Assembly (NCBI GenBank): GCA_018402235.1
Contig: JAGYJJ010000005.1
Coordinates: 357,007 to 421,006, forward strand
Length of the DNA: 64,000 bases
Direction of reading: 5' to 3'
DNA from: Candidatus Nanopelagicales bacterium
GTDB lineage: Bacteria > Actinomycetota > Actinomycetes > S36-B12
Shown: in pieces, positions 17,711-27,000 of the stretch
Layout: each line of letters begins with the position of its first letter
How positions within the stretch are numbered: the stretch's first letter is position 1
The notes under the pieces: generated by a model
Databases searched by the model: none
Told to the model about the DNA's origin: nothing
Seen by the model: only the letters and a program-made list of their open reading frames with translations
Program-made: the position numbers and the translations under genes

Positions 17711-18201
17711 TGACTCTCCTGTTCACGCGCGCGCAAGGAGGCGACCATACGAGATAGCCGCACGTTGTTACCGCGCAGGATCACCAGGAACGGAATGTTG
17801 ACCGTTACCGCGATCATCGCACCAGCCAGGGTCATCCACCAAGGATTAAAGAACACCAGCGGCAGCCAGGTGAGCATCGACAAGTAGTGCACCCAGATCG
17901 CCCGGCGTACCTCCACCAGATACCGCTCGAGGGAGGCCACATCGCGGCCGGGCACCTCGTTCTTGCTGCGCCCACCGAATACCTCACCGAACTCCGGCAA
18001 CCGGTGGGCAAGTCGAGCCACGCCCAACCGGCGATAGAACCCCGGTGTTTCCCATCGGCGCGGCCGAGTGACCCACGAATCAGTTCGAAGCCATCGGTCC
18101 GGCCAGCGAGGTGCCGCGGCTCCGATCAGGACGGACAAACCTGCGATGATCGCGATGTCGATGACGCCGAGCAGCACGAAGCCACTCAGTGAATCACTCA
18201 C
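17707..18201 (-). CDS. Small membrane protein of the CrtO-like acyltransferase type
   Basis: The 164-residue protein has an N-terminal membrane helix, a motif WETPGFYRRLGVARLAHRLPE and then GGRSK, and two more hydrophobic segments near 108-148. WExxxFYRxLGVxxWKxxLP followed by a Gly-rich GxSK stretch is the pattern of glycosyl-4,4'-diaponeurosporenoate acyltransferase-like (CrtO) proteins. Carotenoid genes are not seen nearby, so the substrate is unknown. It overlaps the amidinotransferase start. Confidence 0.65.
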   Translation of the reverse strand: MSDSLSGFVLLGVIDIAIIAGLSVLIGAAAPRWPDRWLRTDSWVTRPRRWETPGFYRRLGVARLAHRLPEFGEVFGGRSKNEVPGRDVASLERYLVEVRRAIWVHYLSMLTWLPLVFFNPWWMTLAGAMIAVTVNIPFLVILRGNNVRLSRMVASLRAREQESQ

Positions 18202-18202
18202 G

Positions 18203-18287
18203 CGGCGAGGGAGGGATTTGAACCCCCGGAGGGTTTCCCCTCGGGCGCTTTCAAGGCGCCTGCAATCGGCCGCTCTGCCACCTCGCC
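18203..18287 (-). tRNA. tRNA-Ser (anticodon UGA)
   Basis: On the reverse strand GGCGAGG pairs with CCTCGCC, followed by discriminator G without an encoded CCA. The anticodon loop CTTGAAA between GGCGC and GCGCC gives UGA. A long variable arm marks class II. Length 85 nt. Confidence 0.95.
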
Positions 18288-18333
18288 TGAGGGGATAAAG
18301 GTAGTACGTGGGGCGCCGCTCACGACGACGCCA

Positions 18334-19068
18334 TCACGCCGCAACGGGTAACCCGGGGACTTCCACCTCGACGTCGTCCACCCACACGTACAACCGACCG
18401 CTGGTAACGGTCACCTCGTGGCAATGCCCACCACTGGAGTGATCGCGGGAAATACCGTGCAGGTGTAGTCCAGGGATCACCACGTCGTCGGCAACATCCG
18501 GAAAACGAAATCCGGCAAGCGTTCCTTGCCACGGCGCAAACTCGAACCGCACCTCACCGGTAACAGATCCGGGGCTTCCCAACGGTTGATAGGGCGGGGT
18601 CTGACCGTGTTCACTGCGCAACAGCACATGCGAGAAATCACCCACCACTTTCACGGCTGCCACGAGGTAATCGTGGTGCTGTGTTTCCGCAGCGAGTACC
18701 GAGTCCACGAGCGCAGTGATGTCCGCAAAACCGGCACCTTCGGGTACCTCGCGGGTAACTGCTTCGCCGCCGAAGGCGGCCACCGCAAAGGGCATGCCCA
18801 ATTCGGGCGGCGCCACGCGAGGAATGCCATCGGCAGGTATATGCCAGGTAGTGCCGTCTACGTGGACGATCTCGCCATCGACTGCCTCGGCAACTCCAAG
18901 CCCGACGACGGCACCGTCGAATGTCTCGCCAACGGTCGTGACGGAGTTATAGCGACCAGCAAAGAGATCATGCATGGTTTCGATCTGTCGGATGTGACCT
19001 GAATGATCACGAGGATGCGCACCCTGCTTCGACTGATGAATCGCTGTTGCCAGGGACATGTTGATCAT
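18334..19068 (-). CDS. budA: Alpha-acetolactate decarboxylase
   Basis: The 244-residue protein reads HDLFAGRYNSVTTVGET, GEIVHVDGTTWHIPADG, and ends with the zinc-binding segment PGLHLHGISRDHSSGGHCHE, whose histidines are the expected metal ligands. It converts acetolactate to acetoin in the cytoplasm, diverting carbon from branched-chain amino acid synthesis and consuming protons. No acetolactate synthase or butanediol dehydrogenase is adjacent, although a zinc alcohol dehydrogenase lies 1.6 kb away. Confidence 0.9.
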   Translation of the reverse strand: MINMSLATAIHQSKQGAHPRDHSGHIRQIETMHDLFAGRYNSVTTVGETFDGAVVGLGVAEAVDGEIVHVDGTTWHIPADGIPRVAPPELGMPFAVAAFGGEAVTREVPEGAGFADITALVDSVLAAETQHHDYLVAAVKVVGDFSHVLLRSEHGQTPPYQPLGSPGSVTGEVRFEFAPWQGTLAGFRFPDVADDVVIPGLHLHGISRDHSSGGHCHEVTVTSGRLYVWVDDVEVEVPGLPVAA

Positions 19069-19086
19069 GTCGCCTCCTACGCTGGT

Positions 19087-20334
19087 TTACTCGGCGGATT
19101 CGATGGGAACGGTGAACGTAGTCGCGTTGCGACGATCGAGGAAAAGTCCCACAACGGTGAGGGCAAGTGATACGACAACCACGGTTGTCACGATCTCGGT
19201 CACTGAGTCATTACGCCAGGTGGCAACCACAACCACCAACGTGACCAAAGCGATCCAGACGGCAACGACCGCCTTGCGATCTTGGGCGGCTAGCCGTGCG
19301 TAGAGCAATACCTGAACCAGTGCGAAGGCTGAACCTTCGAGGGCGAAGAGCCAGATCACATCACCCATAGATGCGTACTGCTCACCACCCAGGATCCGTG
19401 CAACCAGGTCACCTAGTAAGAAGGCGCTCGCTGTAATGAAGGCGCCCACAATCGCGGTGAGTCCCGTTGCGATATACACGGTCCGCCGGGATTCCTCTGC
19501 AGACATCTTCGGGAACAGCACGATAACGATCGCATTGGGTAAGAAGAAAGCGATCTTGGCCAGCAGCACACCCACCGCGTACTGGCCCGATTGGTCTTCG
19601 GTGAGGAAGAAGCGCGCGAGAAGGACGTCCACATTGGTGAGCGTGAATAGAACCATCAGCGCGTGGACCACGTGACCCAGTTCTACGCCGATACCAGCGC
19701 CCACTTTGGTACCGAACGGCTTCCACTCCGGACGACGAACGAGGAGATAGGCAATCACTGCGCCTACTGCGCAGCCGATGAAGATGCCGATGCCCACACC
19801 CGTAACGCTCGCGAGGAGAACTACACCGATGATCCCGCCTATCGCCCTGCTGCCACCATTGGCGATGAATGCCAATGAAAGGCGCGTGTGCTCTTCGCGT
19901 CCTTGGGCGATGCCCATCGCGGCAGAACCGACGATCACGAATCCAAGCGAACCGATACCGGTGGCTACTGCGAGCGCAGGGATCGTGAAGATCATGCCAA
20001 TGGGCCACGCGACAGCGATACCGCCGACGATTACTCCGAATCCCAAGAAGATCGACAGCCGGATCAATTGCTCTTCGACCTGCTCGCGATCGGTTGTGGC
20101 AGTCGCCACGCGACGTGCCGCGAGCGCCTGAGTGGAAATACCCAAGGTCGCCAAGATGACCAGCAATCCCAAAAGGGCACCGAGGGCACCGAAATCGGCC
20201 CGGTTCAAGATGCGTGCGGACACCATGCTCAGCAGGTAGGCAGCACCGTTGCCGATGAGTGTCGCGGCACCAACCAGCAGCAGACCCTTCGCCAAGGCCG
20301 ACCGAGAGGTTATGCGCGGGTCAGGCTCACTCAC
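19087..20334 (-). CDS. Polysaccharide flippase (Wzx/MATE-like, MOP superfamily)
   Basis: The 415-residue protein has about twelve hydrophobic helices. The N-terminal LLLVGAATLIGNGAAYLLSMVSARILNRADFGALGALL is the usual opening of oligosaccharide flippases, where a helix precedes the loop RxLxxxDFG. It should move lipid-linked glycans across the membrane. No glycosyltransferase cluster flanks it; its neighbours are budA and TrpB2 on the same strand. Confidence 0.85.
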   Translation of the reverse strand: MSEPDPRITSRSALAKGLLLVGAATLIGNGAAYLLSMVSARILNRADFGALGALLGLLVILATLGISTQALAARRVATATTDREQVEEQLIRLSIFLGFGVIVGGIAVAWPIGMIFTIPALAVATGIGSLGFVIVGSAAMGIAQGREEHTRLSLAFIANGGSRAIGGIIGVVLLASVTGVGIGIFIGCAVGAVIAYLLVRRPEWKPFGTKVGAGIGVELGHVVHALMVLFTLTNVDVLLARFFLTEDQSGQYAVGVLLAKIAFFLPNAIVIVLFPKMSAEESRRTVYIATGLTAIVGAFITASAFLLGDLVARILGGEQYASMGDVIWLFALEGSAFALVQVLLYARLAAQDRKAVVAVWIALVTLVVVVATWRNDSVTEIVTTVVVVSLALTVVGLFLDRRNATTFTVPIESAE

Positions 20335-20366
20335 GGCCCCAACCCTACGGGCAGCGAGTCTCGTTC

Positions 20367-21742
20367 CTAGGCCTGCTGGACCTCCGGCAGCGTGGCAAGT
20401 GCAGCGGCGAACCGCTCGTCGGAGACTTCCTCATCCGTCATCGTTCCGGCCAAGTAACTCTCGTATGCCGTGAGATCGAAGTGGCCGTGGCCACACAGTG
20501 CGGTCAAGATCACCGTCTCCTCGCCCGTCTCCTTTGCCTTGAGTGCCTCGCGGATCGCCAGGGCGATCGCGTGGGTTGGCTCAGGCGCCGGGACGATGCC
20601 TTCGGTGCGCGCGAATTGCAACGCCGCCGCGAAGCACTCCGTCTGCGGTACTGACTCTGCGTCCATCAGCCCCTCCTCATACATATGGGAGATGAGCGGA
20701 GCCATGCCGTGATAGCGCAATCCACCGGCGTGGATGGGATCGGGAATGAAGTCGTGTCCGAGGGTGTGCATCTTCATGAGCGGGGTCATACCCGCGGTGT
20801 CGCCGTAGTCGTATGCGTAAACGCCCCGCGTGAGCGATGGGCACGACGCTGGCTCGGCAGCGAGGATGCGTGGGTTGATCTTGCCGTCGAGCTTCTCCTT
20901 GATGAACGGAAAGGACAAGCCAGCGAAGTTAGATCCGCCACCGGTGCAGCCAACGATCAGCGTGGGGCTATCGCCGGCCATCTCCATCTGCAGCAGCGCC
21001 TCTTGACCAATCACCGTCTGATGCAACAGCACATGGTTGAGCACCGAACCCAGTGCGTAACGGGTGTTCGGGTCCTGGGCGGCAACTTCCACCGCCTCGG
21101 AGATCGCGATACCGAGGGATCCGCTGTGGTTCTTCGGATCGGCAGCCAGCTGCCGGCCCACCTCGGTGAGTTGCGAGGGGGATCGATGGATCTGTGCACC
21201 GAATGTCTCGATCATCAAGCGTCGGTACGGCTTGGCGTCGTAGGAGGCCCCGACCTGCCAGATCTCGCATTCCATGTCGTACAAAGCGCACGCGAAGGCA
21301 AGAGCTGTTCCCCACTGTCCAGCACCGGTCTCGGTGGTCAGCCGCGTGGTGCCTTCCTTTTGTTGTAGTACGCCTGCGGAACCGAGGTATTCGGTTTGTG
21401 GGAGCCAGCGGGAGATACACCCTCGTACTTGTAGTAGATGCGTGCCGGCGTACCGAGGGCCTGCTCAAGGCGGTGCGCACGGAACAGCGGTGAGGGCCGC
21501 CACTGCCGGTACACATCCAAAACACCGCCGGGAATATCTATGTAGCGCTCAGTCGATACCTCTTGCATGATCAGTTCCATCGGGAACAGGGGCGCAAGAT
21601 CGTCCGGACCCACTGGATCCAGGCGCCCTGGGTGCAACGGCGGCGGAGGTGGCGTGGGCAGATCGGCCATGATGTTGTACCAAACAGTTGGCATCTGATC
21701 TTCCGAGAGAACGTACTTGTGCTGGCGAACGGTGTCATCCAT
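20367..21742 (-). CDS. trpB: TrpB2-type tryptophan synthase beta chain (one frame break)
   Basis: ATG 21742 follows GGAGG. The N-terminal part reads [21 protein letters not shown], whose Lys is the pyridoxal phosphate lysine, up to AYYNK. A base is missing from an A-run near 21359; restoring it gives [22 protein letters not shown] in phase with the rest. The rest includes the phosphate-binding [11 protein letters not shown] and a C-terminal [11 protein letters not shown]. The long N-terminus and the [11 protein letters not shown] motif mark the TrpB2 group, which condenses indole with serine, often without TrpA. No trpA is nearby. Confidence 0.88.
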
Positions 21743-21848
21743 GGCAAGCCTCCGGATCTGATCAGCAGCTGATGAGGCTCGGACGGTACCCCTTGTGGAC
21801 CGAACCCTCAACCGCTATCGCGAACTTGCAGGCAAAGCAAGGACTCAC

Positions 21849-21899
21849 GTTCCGCGGGAAAGTTCCGCGGGAAGGTTACGCGGGAAGGTTACGTGGAAG
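21849..21899. repeat. 13-bp tandem repeat across the NlpC/P60 stop codon
   Basis: Four units of about 13 bp (GTTCCGCGGGAAA, GTTCCGCGGGAAG, GTTACGCGGGAAG, GTTACGTGGAAG) run from the noncoding side into the last codons of the gene at 21876-22652, and the stop codon lies within a unit. Confidence 0.9.
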
Positions 21900-22652
21900 G
21901 ACGCGTCCCATTCCGGTGTAACTGCGCCCCCACCACGATCCGGCGATCGGATTGACCTTAACTTTCTCTCCTGAGTTGGGAGCGTCGATCATCTTGCCGT
22001 CGCCGATATAGATGCCCACATGCCGCGCACCGTTTTCAAAGAAGAAGACGAGATCGCCGGGGCGGGCGTCTTTCTTCGAGATGCGCTCGACCCGCTGGTA
22101 CTGGTTCACCGAGGATCGACCGATCTCTATTCCCAGGGCACGGCGGTAGACGAACGACGTGAACCCGCCGCAGTCGAAGGCATGCGGCCCAGCGGCGCCG
22201 GCCCGATAGGGCGTTCCGATCTTGTTTCGTGCCACGCGCATGATGTCCGCCCGAATCGACGCCACCTGAGCAACCTGCTGGGCTTCAACCAAGGCGACCG
22301 TGCGCTGGGTCATCGACTCCGCGTCAAAAGCCGTCACGCGAGGGTGCAATCCCACCTTCGAGCCAGCCAACCGATCGGCGCTCACCACCTGCGCCGAGGC
22401 GGCGTTCGCCGCGGATGGAACGGCCGAGGCCAGCGCCCAGACCAGCGCCGCTGCCAATGCAACCGCCACTCCGGAGATGCCCACGGAAATCGACGACTCC
22501 CGGAATCGCCGACCCTCTGCCGAAGAATCCGAGCCCGCCCGGCCGGTGCGCAGGGAAGTACGCACGGATGAGACGGGCTGCCGTGTCTGCTCGGCCCGTG
22601 TCTGCTCGGCCCGTGCCTTCTCGGCCCGTGTCTGCTCGGTTCGTGTCCTCAT
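21876..22652 (-). CDS. NlpC/P60 (C40) cell-wall peptidase
   Basis: The 258-residue protein has a basic repetitive N-terminus (RAEQT repeats, about residues 5-25), one membrane-spanning or signal segment near 55-80, then an NlpC/P60 domain from about 140. The catalytic Cys is in HAFDCGGFTSFVYR and His in ARHVGIYIGDGKMIDAP. It should cleave peptidoglycan peptides outside the membrane. The 15-bp repeats encoding RAEQT and the 13-bp repeats over its stop suggest both ends have changed by repeat slippage. An internal start after the repeats is possible. Confidence 0.88.
   Translation of the reverse strand: MRTRTEQTRAEKARAEQTRAEQTRQPVSSVRTSLRTGRAGSDSSAEGRRFRESSISVGISGVAVALAAALVWALASAVPSAANAASAQVVSADRLAGSKVGLHPRVTAFDAESMTQRTVALVEAQQVAQVASIRADIMRVARNKIGTPYRAGAAGPHAFDCGGFTSFVYRRALGIEIGRSSVNQYQRVERISKKDARPGDLVFFFENGARHVGIYIGDGKMIDAPNSGEKVKVNPIAGSWWGRSYTGMGRVLPRNLPA
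22583..22652. repeat. 15-bp tandem repeat encoding RAEQT units
   Basis: Four units GTGTCTGCTCGGCCC (two exact, two variant) plus a partial one lie at the 5' end of the NlpC/P60 gene. Fifteen bases keep the frame, so copy changes would alter only the length of the charged N-terminus. Confidence 0.9.
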
Positions 22653-22850
22653 GACGGGGGACGTTAAGCGGAGAACGTCGAATCACGGAATGGTAACGAC
22701 CGATTATCGGGTGAGCTCCACGGTCATGTATGACCCAGGTCACACAAATGACGAGACATTTCTAGGACATATTCGGGTTTTTTAGCGACAACCTCGAGTC
22801 GCACTTGAGACCCAGTTCCCTACCAATCGCACGCGGTTAGTCTTCGAGCT

Positions 22851-24107
22851 ATGAGGGTGCGGACACAGAACTTCCGGATTTCGACCACGATTTTGCCCGC
22901 GATGGCGATCGCGCTGTCCCTCGGACTCGTCGTGGGGCTCAACGTGGGCGGCGCTGCAGCCGGCGCTGCAGCCCAAGCCTTAAGTGAGCCGGCCGGAATC
23001 GACCGCGACCAGCGCGTCAGCGCAGCCCGCGCGCAAGCGATCAACAAGGCCGCCCAACGCTTTCTTGACCAATCCGCTGATCAGCCGCCGGGGCTGTGGC
23101 TGGCGGTGTGGGATCCCAAGCGCGGCTACTACGAGCAGGGCTACGGACAAGCCGTCATCGGTGACGCACGGCCGGGTCAGCGACGCACTGCTCGCCGGGC
23201 TTCGACTAACGACGTTTTGTACATCGGCTCCATAACCAAGACGATCTTCACAACCGCGGTCCTCAGGCAGGTCGCCCGAGGCACGATGACGCTCAACGAC
23301 ACTGTTGAAGATCTGGACCCCGCACTGTCACAGAAGTTTCCCACGATTGCTTCGGTCACGGTTCGCGACCTCGTAGGAATGACCAGCGGAATCCCCGACT
23401 ACGCGAATGCGGCGCTTGAACAAGTGCTCGGTGATCCGAACAAGAAATTCACCCGACATGAATTGATCGCGCTGGGACTGGCAAGCGGGGAGCAAGAGCC
23501 CATCGGGACCGGCAACTACTCCAGCACCAACTACATCATCCTCGGCGAGATGTTGAGGAAGGTGACCCAACGCACACCCGAACGCTCCGTCAATAACGTG
23601 TTGAGAAAGGCCGGCCTATCACGTTCGCGACTTCCACTTTCTGGACCGCGGCAGGCGGGCGGACCGCCAGCTGGCATCGCACACGGGTACATCGGCGCCG
23701 CCCTGCCTGCCGACCTGCTGGGTCACGGGCTACCGGACGCGAACACCGATGTCACGTCATGGACCTTCAGCTGGGGCAAAGAGGCTGGTGGTGCTTACGC
23801 CACCATCGGTGACCTAGCCGAATGGGGCAGCACCTGCTTGGGGAATTCGCTGTTACCGAACAAACTCGTGCGCCAACGCTTGGCCACCAAAGACATCGGG
23901 GCGCTCAAGTACGGGCTGGGCATCACGAGAGAAGGAGATTGGCTCAGTCACACCGGCCAAGTGCTCGGCTGGAGTTCGGACGTGGCCTGCAATCTGAAGA
24001 CCGGCGCAGTTGTTGCCTATGCAACGAACTCCACCAATGGCGTGAGAGATTTCCCATCGCTAGCCGGCAGCGTGATTTTTCCTGACTACTTCACAGCGAG
24101 CGAATGA
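22851..24107 (+). CDS. Secreted serine hydrolase of the beta-lactamase / D-peptidase (S12) family
   Basis: The 418-residue protein has a signal peptide (hydrophobic 15-40). Catalytic motif one is SITK (in YIGSITKTIFTTAVLR), motif two is YSSTNY, and motif three is HTG (in WLSHTGQVLGWSS), the order expected for class C beta-lactamase-like enzymes and D-alanyl-D-alanine carboxypeptidases. It likely trims peptidoglycan or D-peptides outside the cell. The 198-bp intergenic space upstream (22653-22850) is shared with the divergent NlpC/P60 gene. It contains TGTGAC...TCATA near 22728-22744, a weak Crp/GlxR-like site, but nothing else I can name. Confidence 0.88.
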   Translation: MRVRTQNFRISTTILPAMAIALSLGLVVGLNVGGAAAGAAAQALSEPAGIDRDQRVSAARAQAINKAAQRFLDQSADQPPGLWLAVWDPKRGYYEQGYGQAVIGDARPGQRRTARRASTNDVLYIGSITKTIFTTAVLRQVARGTMTLNDTVEDLDPALSQKFPTIASVTVRDLVGMTSGIPDYANAALEQVLGDPNKKFTRHELIALGLASGEQEPIGTGNYSSTNYIILGEMLRKVTQRTPERSVNNVLRKAGLSRSRLPLSGPRQAGGPPAGIAHGYIGAALPADLLGHGLPDANTDVTSWTFSWGKEAGGAYATIGDLAEWGSTCLGNSLLPNKLVRQRLATKDIGALKYGLGITREGDWLSHTGQVLGWSSDVACNLKTGAVVAYATNSTNGVRDFPSLAGSVIFPDYFTASE

Positions 24108-24717
24108 GACTGGCGTAGTCCAAGGCGGTCGCAGGCCGATCGAGCAGCCGCCCGTCGGGCAACGGCACCGCAAGCGGTGATCCGGTTTCATCCACAACCG
24201 AAACCGTCCTAGACCCGGCGGAGGACAGACTCAAGACAACTTGGCCCAGGAGCAGGACTTGCTCAGCCGAGGGTAAGGACAAGAACGACGACGCCACCGC
24301 GATAGTCGCATCGGCCGAGGGCAACGCCACCGCGTCCGACGGAAGGAACTGACTCACCAATGCAGTCCCGGTAAGCGGGTCCACGACCACACTGCGCAGT
24401 CCGGTCTCCGGAGGGGGGCCGGCAGCGAGTCCATCGAGCACCACCTGCGGGACGGCCGGGGCGGGCACATCGCTGACCAGTGGCACCAGGCCGTCCTCTC
24501 GGATGAAGAACAGGTCCACCACCTCCACGGCCGGCGTTGGCGAGGGGCTCACGGTGGGACTGGAGGTGGGTGTGGGCGTGGGCGTGGGTGATGCGGTCGG
24601 CACCACGATCGGCGGGGGGATCACCTCTGGCGGCAACGCCTGCGCGGACTCCTCCAATGGCACCCCGCAACCGGCCAGCAGTAACGACACCATCGCGGCA
24701 ACAACACCCGACCTCAT
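24091..24717 (-). CDS. GerMN-domain lipoprotein next to a two-component system
   Basis: The 208-residue protein starts at ATG 24717 with a short lipoprotein signal ending LLLAGCG. A Pro/Thr/Ser linker follows (about 35-65), then a GerMN-like domain with VDLFFIREDGLVPLVSDV and VVLDGLAAGPP at its start. LpqB of the MtrAB-LpqB system carries such a domain plus a beta-propeller; here the propeller is absent. It lies immediately downstream of the kinase gene on the same strand, so a role modulating that kinase is plausible. The leader is made of 15-bp repeats and no clear ribosome site is visible. Its 3' end overlaps the hydrolase 3' end. Confidence 0.72.
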   Translation of the reverse strand: MRSGVVAAMVSLLLAGCGVPLEESAQALPPEVIPPPIVVPTASPTPTPTPTSSPTVSPSPTPAVEVVDLFFIREDGLVPLVSDVPAPAVPQVVLDGLAAGPPPETGLRSVVVDPLTGTALVSQFLPSDAVALPSADATIAVASSFLSLPSAEQVLLLGQVVLSLSSAGSRTVSVVDETGSPLAVPLPDGRLLDRPATALDYASLIRSL

Positions 24718-24718
24718 T

Positions 24719-24799
24719 GCGTGCTTGTTGACTGCGTGCTTGTTGACTGCGTGCTTGTTGACTGTGTGACGTGTGCTTGTTGACTGCGTGCGTGTTCAC
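24719..24799. repeat. 15-bp tandem repeat in the lipoprotein leader
   Basis: GCGTGCTTGTTGACT occurs three times exactly (24719-24763), then twice in degenerate form up to 24799 with a 7-bp interruption. It directly abuts the ATG of the lipoprotein gene (on the reverse strand), between it and the sensor kinase stop. Confidence 0.92.
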
Positions 24800-24840
24800 T
24801 GTGTGCGTGCGCGGGCGATTCCCGGCAGCGCGCACGCGCA

Positions 24841-26208
24841 TCATGCGCCGTTCCCATCGTCTGCACTGCTGTCCTGGTTGTCCCGGCTGATCGGAATTTC
24901 CACGATGAATCGGGCGCCCCCGCTTTCCCGGTTCTCCACCAGCAGTTCGGCGTTCAGCAAATTGGCCTGTTCGCGCGCAATCGCCAATCCCAAACCTGCG
25001 CCAGAGGTGTGGTGGGCATCTTCGCCGCGCGTGAAGGGTTCGAAGAGCTTCTCTAGTTGCGCCGGGTCGATGCCCGGCCCGCGATCCTCAACGTAGACGC
25101 GCACGGTGTCCGAACGTCGTTCCACTCGAATGCTCTCCACGCCACCGCCGTGGCGGCGGGCGTTCTCCACGAGGTTGCCCACAACTCTTTCGAAGCGTCG
25201 ACCATCGGTGCGAATCACTGGTGAGTCGCCGGTTACGAGTTCATCGGAAAGATTGCGCATGCGGACGACGTCCAAACACAGCAACGAAACGTCGACCGTT
25301 TCAACTTGGATCGGATCGTCACCCCCGATTCGCGAGATCTCCAAAAGATCCAGCAGCATCTGCGACATCCGATGCACCTGCTCCACCAGCACTGCGATCA
25401 GCCCGGCTTCGCGCTCAGGCAGTTCTTCGCGTCGCCTATCCAACAAGTCTGCGGTCCCCACCACGGTGGTCAGCGGTGAGCGAAGTTCGTGACTGACGTT
25501 CGCACTAAACCGGCGCTCGCGCTGGATACGCGACTGCACCGCCTCGGCCATGTCGTTGAACGATGCAGCGATCGGATCCAAATCTCGGTCACCTGTTTCA
25601 TCGATGCGTGTCCCCAGATCACCGGACGCAATCCGCCGAGTTCCAGCACCCAACCGCAAGATCGGGCGCAGAACCTGACTGACGGTGTAGCGGCCGATCA
25701 CCACACCGATAGCACCGGCAACCAGAGTCTGTCCGGCCAATAACCACGCTCCGATCGTGAGCGTCCGGTCCAAGTCCGATAGCGAGAACACCTCCACATA
25801 CATGGCATCGGTCAACTGAACGGCAACAACAAAGTAAGGATCGCCACTGATCGCTGCTCGCTGCTGCGCACCACCAGCACTTGCTGCGGTGTCGAGCAAA
25901 CCAGGCGGTAATGCATCCGGCGGCACGGTGACGCCGGACGTGTACCAAGTGCCCGCTATTCGCACGAGTGCCTGCGAGGACCCGATCGTTGGAATCTGTT
26001 CCAGCGATTGAGTGGGCGAGAGACCAGCGGATAGTGACGCCCCTACCGCACGCGAGTCCAAAAGCGCGCGCGTCAGCGCCGAATCCTCACGTTGATTCAA
26101 CAGGTAGTAACCGGCAAAGAAGTACGTGGCACTCGAGACTGCTGCGGCGATCACAAGAGAGACCACCCCGAAGGCGATGGCCACTCGGGTGCGCAATCCA
26201 AAACGCAT
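24841..26208 (-). CDS. Sensor histidine kinase, MtrB/PhoR-like
   Basis: The 455-residue protein has a membrane helix at about 10-35, an extracytoplasmic region to about 150, a second helix near 155-180 and a HAMP linker to about 235. The dimerisation helix carries the phospho-acceptor His in SANVSHELRSPLTT. The ATPase has the N box VVGNLVENARRHGGG, G1 DRGPGIDP and G2 GAGLGLAIA. It phosphorylates the regulator encoded one base upstream (stop at 26210). Confidence 0.92.
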   Translation of the reverse strand: MRFGLRTRVAIAFGVVSLVIAAAVSSATYFFAGYYLLNQREDSALTRALLDSRAVGASLSAGLSPTQSLEQIPTIGSSQALVRIAGTWYTSGVTVPPDALPPGLLDTAASAGGAQQRAAISGDPYFVVAVQLTDAMYVEVFSLSDLDRTLTIGAWLLAGQTLVAGAIGVVIGRYTVSQVLRPILRLGAGTRRIASGDLGTRIDETGDRDLDPIAASFNDMAEAVQSRIQRERRFSANVSHELRSPLTTVVGTADLLDRRREELPEREAGLIAVLVEQVHRMSQMLLDLLEISRIGGDDPIQVETVDVSLLCLDVVRMRNLSDELVTGDSPVIRTDGRRFERVVGNLVENARRHGGGVESIRVERRSDTVRVYVEDRGPGIDPAQLEKLFEPFTRGEDAHHTSGAGLGLAIAREQANLLNAELLVENRESGGARFIVEIPISRDNQDSSADDGNGA

Positions 26209-26209
26209 G

Positions 26210-26890
26210 TCAGGCCTTCATGCGATACCCGAAACCGCGCACCGTGAGCAGCAGTTCGGGGTTAGCCGGATCATCTTCGATCTTGTTGCGCAGTCGGTAG
26301 ATGAGGTTGTCGACCACGCGGCCATCTCCCGCGTTTCCGTACCCCCATACCTTGCGCAGCAGATGATCTCGGCTGAGTACGCGGCCCTTCGCGCCGATCA
26401 ATTCCGCGAGCACGAAGAACTCAATACGCGACACTGGCACCGGTTCGCCGTTCCGCATAACCTCTGCGGTGTCTGGGTGAAGTTCGATCGGACCGCAGAC
26501 GAGTTCTTCCTCGGACTCCTCCGGCTGCGACGAGCGTCGAAGCTGCGTGCGAATGCGCGCCATCAATTCCTTGGCGACGAATGGCTTGGTGACGTAATCG
26601 TCGGCTCCTGCCTCCAGACCGGCCACCACATCGTGGCTGTCGGTCTGCGCGGTCACGATGATGATCGGCACCTGGCTGGTGGCCCGCAGGCTGCGCACGA
26701 GGTCCAGGCCGTGGATTCCCGGGAGCCGAAGGTCCACGAGCACCACATCGGGCTGCTCGTCTTGGACGATCACCAGGCCCTGCTCCGCGGTGCTAGCTTC
26801 GAGAACCCGGTAGCCCTCATCCTCGAGGTTGGTCCGCAGGACCATCCGGATGGCGTCGTCGTCCTCGACGACCATGACGGTGCGGATCAT
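26210..26890 (-). CDS. OmpR-family response regulator, MtrA-like
   Basis: The 226-residue protein has a receiver domain (acidic pair EDDD, phospho-acceptor Asp in VVLVDLRLPG, Lys in DYVTKPF) and a C-terminal winged helix (SRIEFFVLAELI, GYGNAGDGRVVDNLIYRLRNKIE, TVRGFGYRM). It is the first gene of a regulator/kinase/lipoprotein operon that resembles mtrA-mtrB-lpqB of actinobacteria, which responds to envelope stress. Whether it is the true MtrA orthologue cannot be decided without phylogeny. Confidence 0.92.
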   Translation of the reverse strand: MIRTVMVVEDDDAIRMVLRTNLEDEGYRVLEASTAEQGLVIVQDEQPDVVLVDLRLPGIHGLDLVRSLRATSQVPIIIVTAQTDSHDVVAGLEAGADDYVTKPFVAKELMARIRTQLRRSSQPEESEEELVCGPIELHPDTAEVMRNGEPVPVSRIEFFVLAELIGAKGRVLSRDHLLRKVWGYGNAGDGRVVDNLIYRLRNKIEDDPANPELLLTVRGFGYRMKA

Positions 26891-27000
26891 CGCTACCGCT
26901 CAACCCCTCAGCTAGCTGGCGGCCCGAAGGCCGTCGTGCGTATCGACCTATCAGACCTCGTGATCACCCCAACCCTACCTGCGACACACCTGCGACATAC

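Noticed and set aside
22728..22744. Crp/GlxR binding site
   Set aside because: Only one half-site (TGTGA) matches well and the second (TCATA) is poor; kept only as a remark.
22653..22850. Cyclic di-AMP (ydaO-type) riboswitch before NlpC/P60
   Set aside because: Such switches often precede these genes in actinobacteria, but the expected conserved stems and sequence are not present in this short space.
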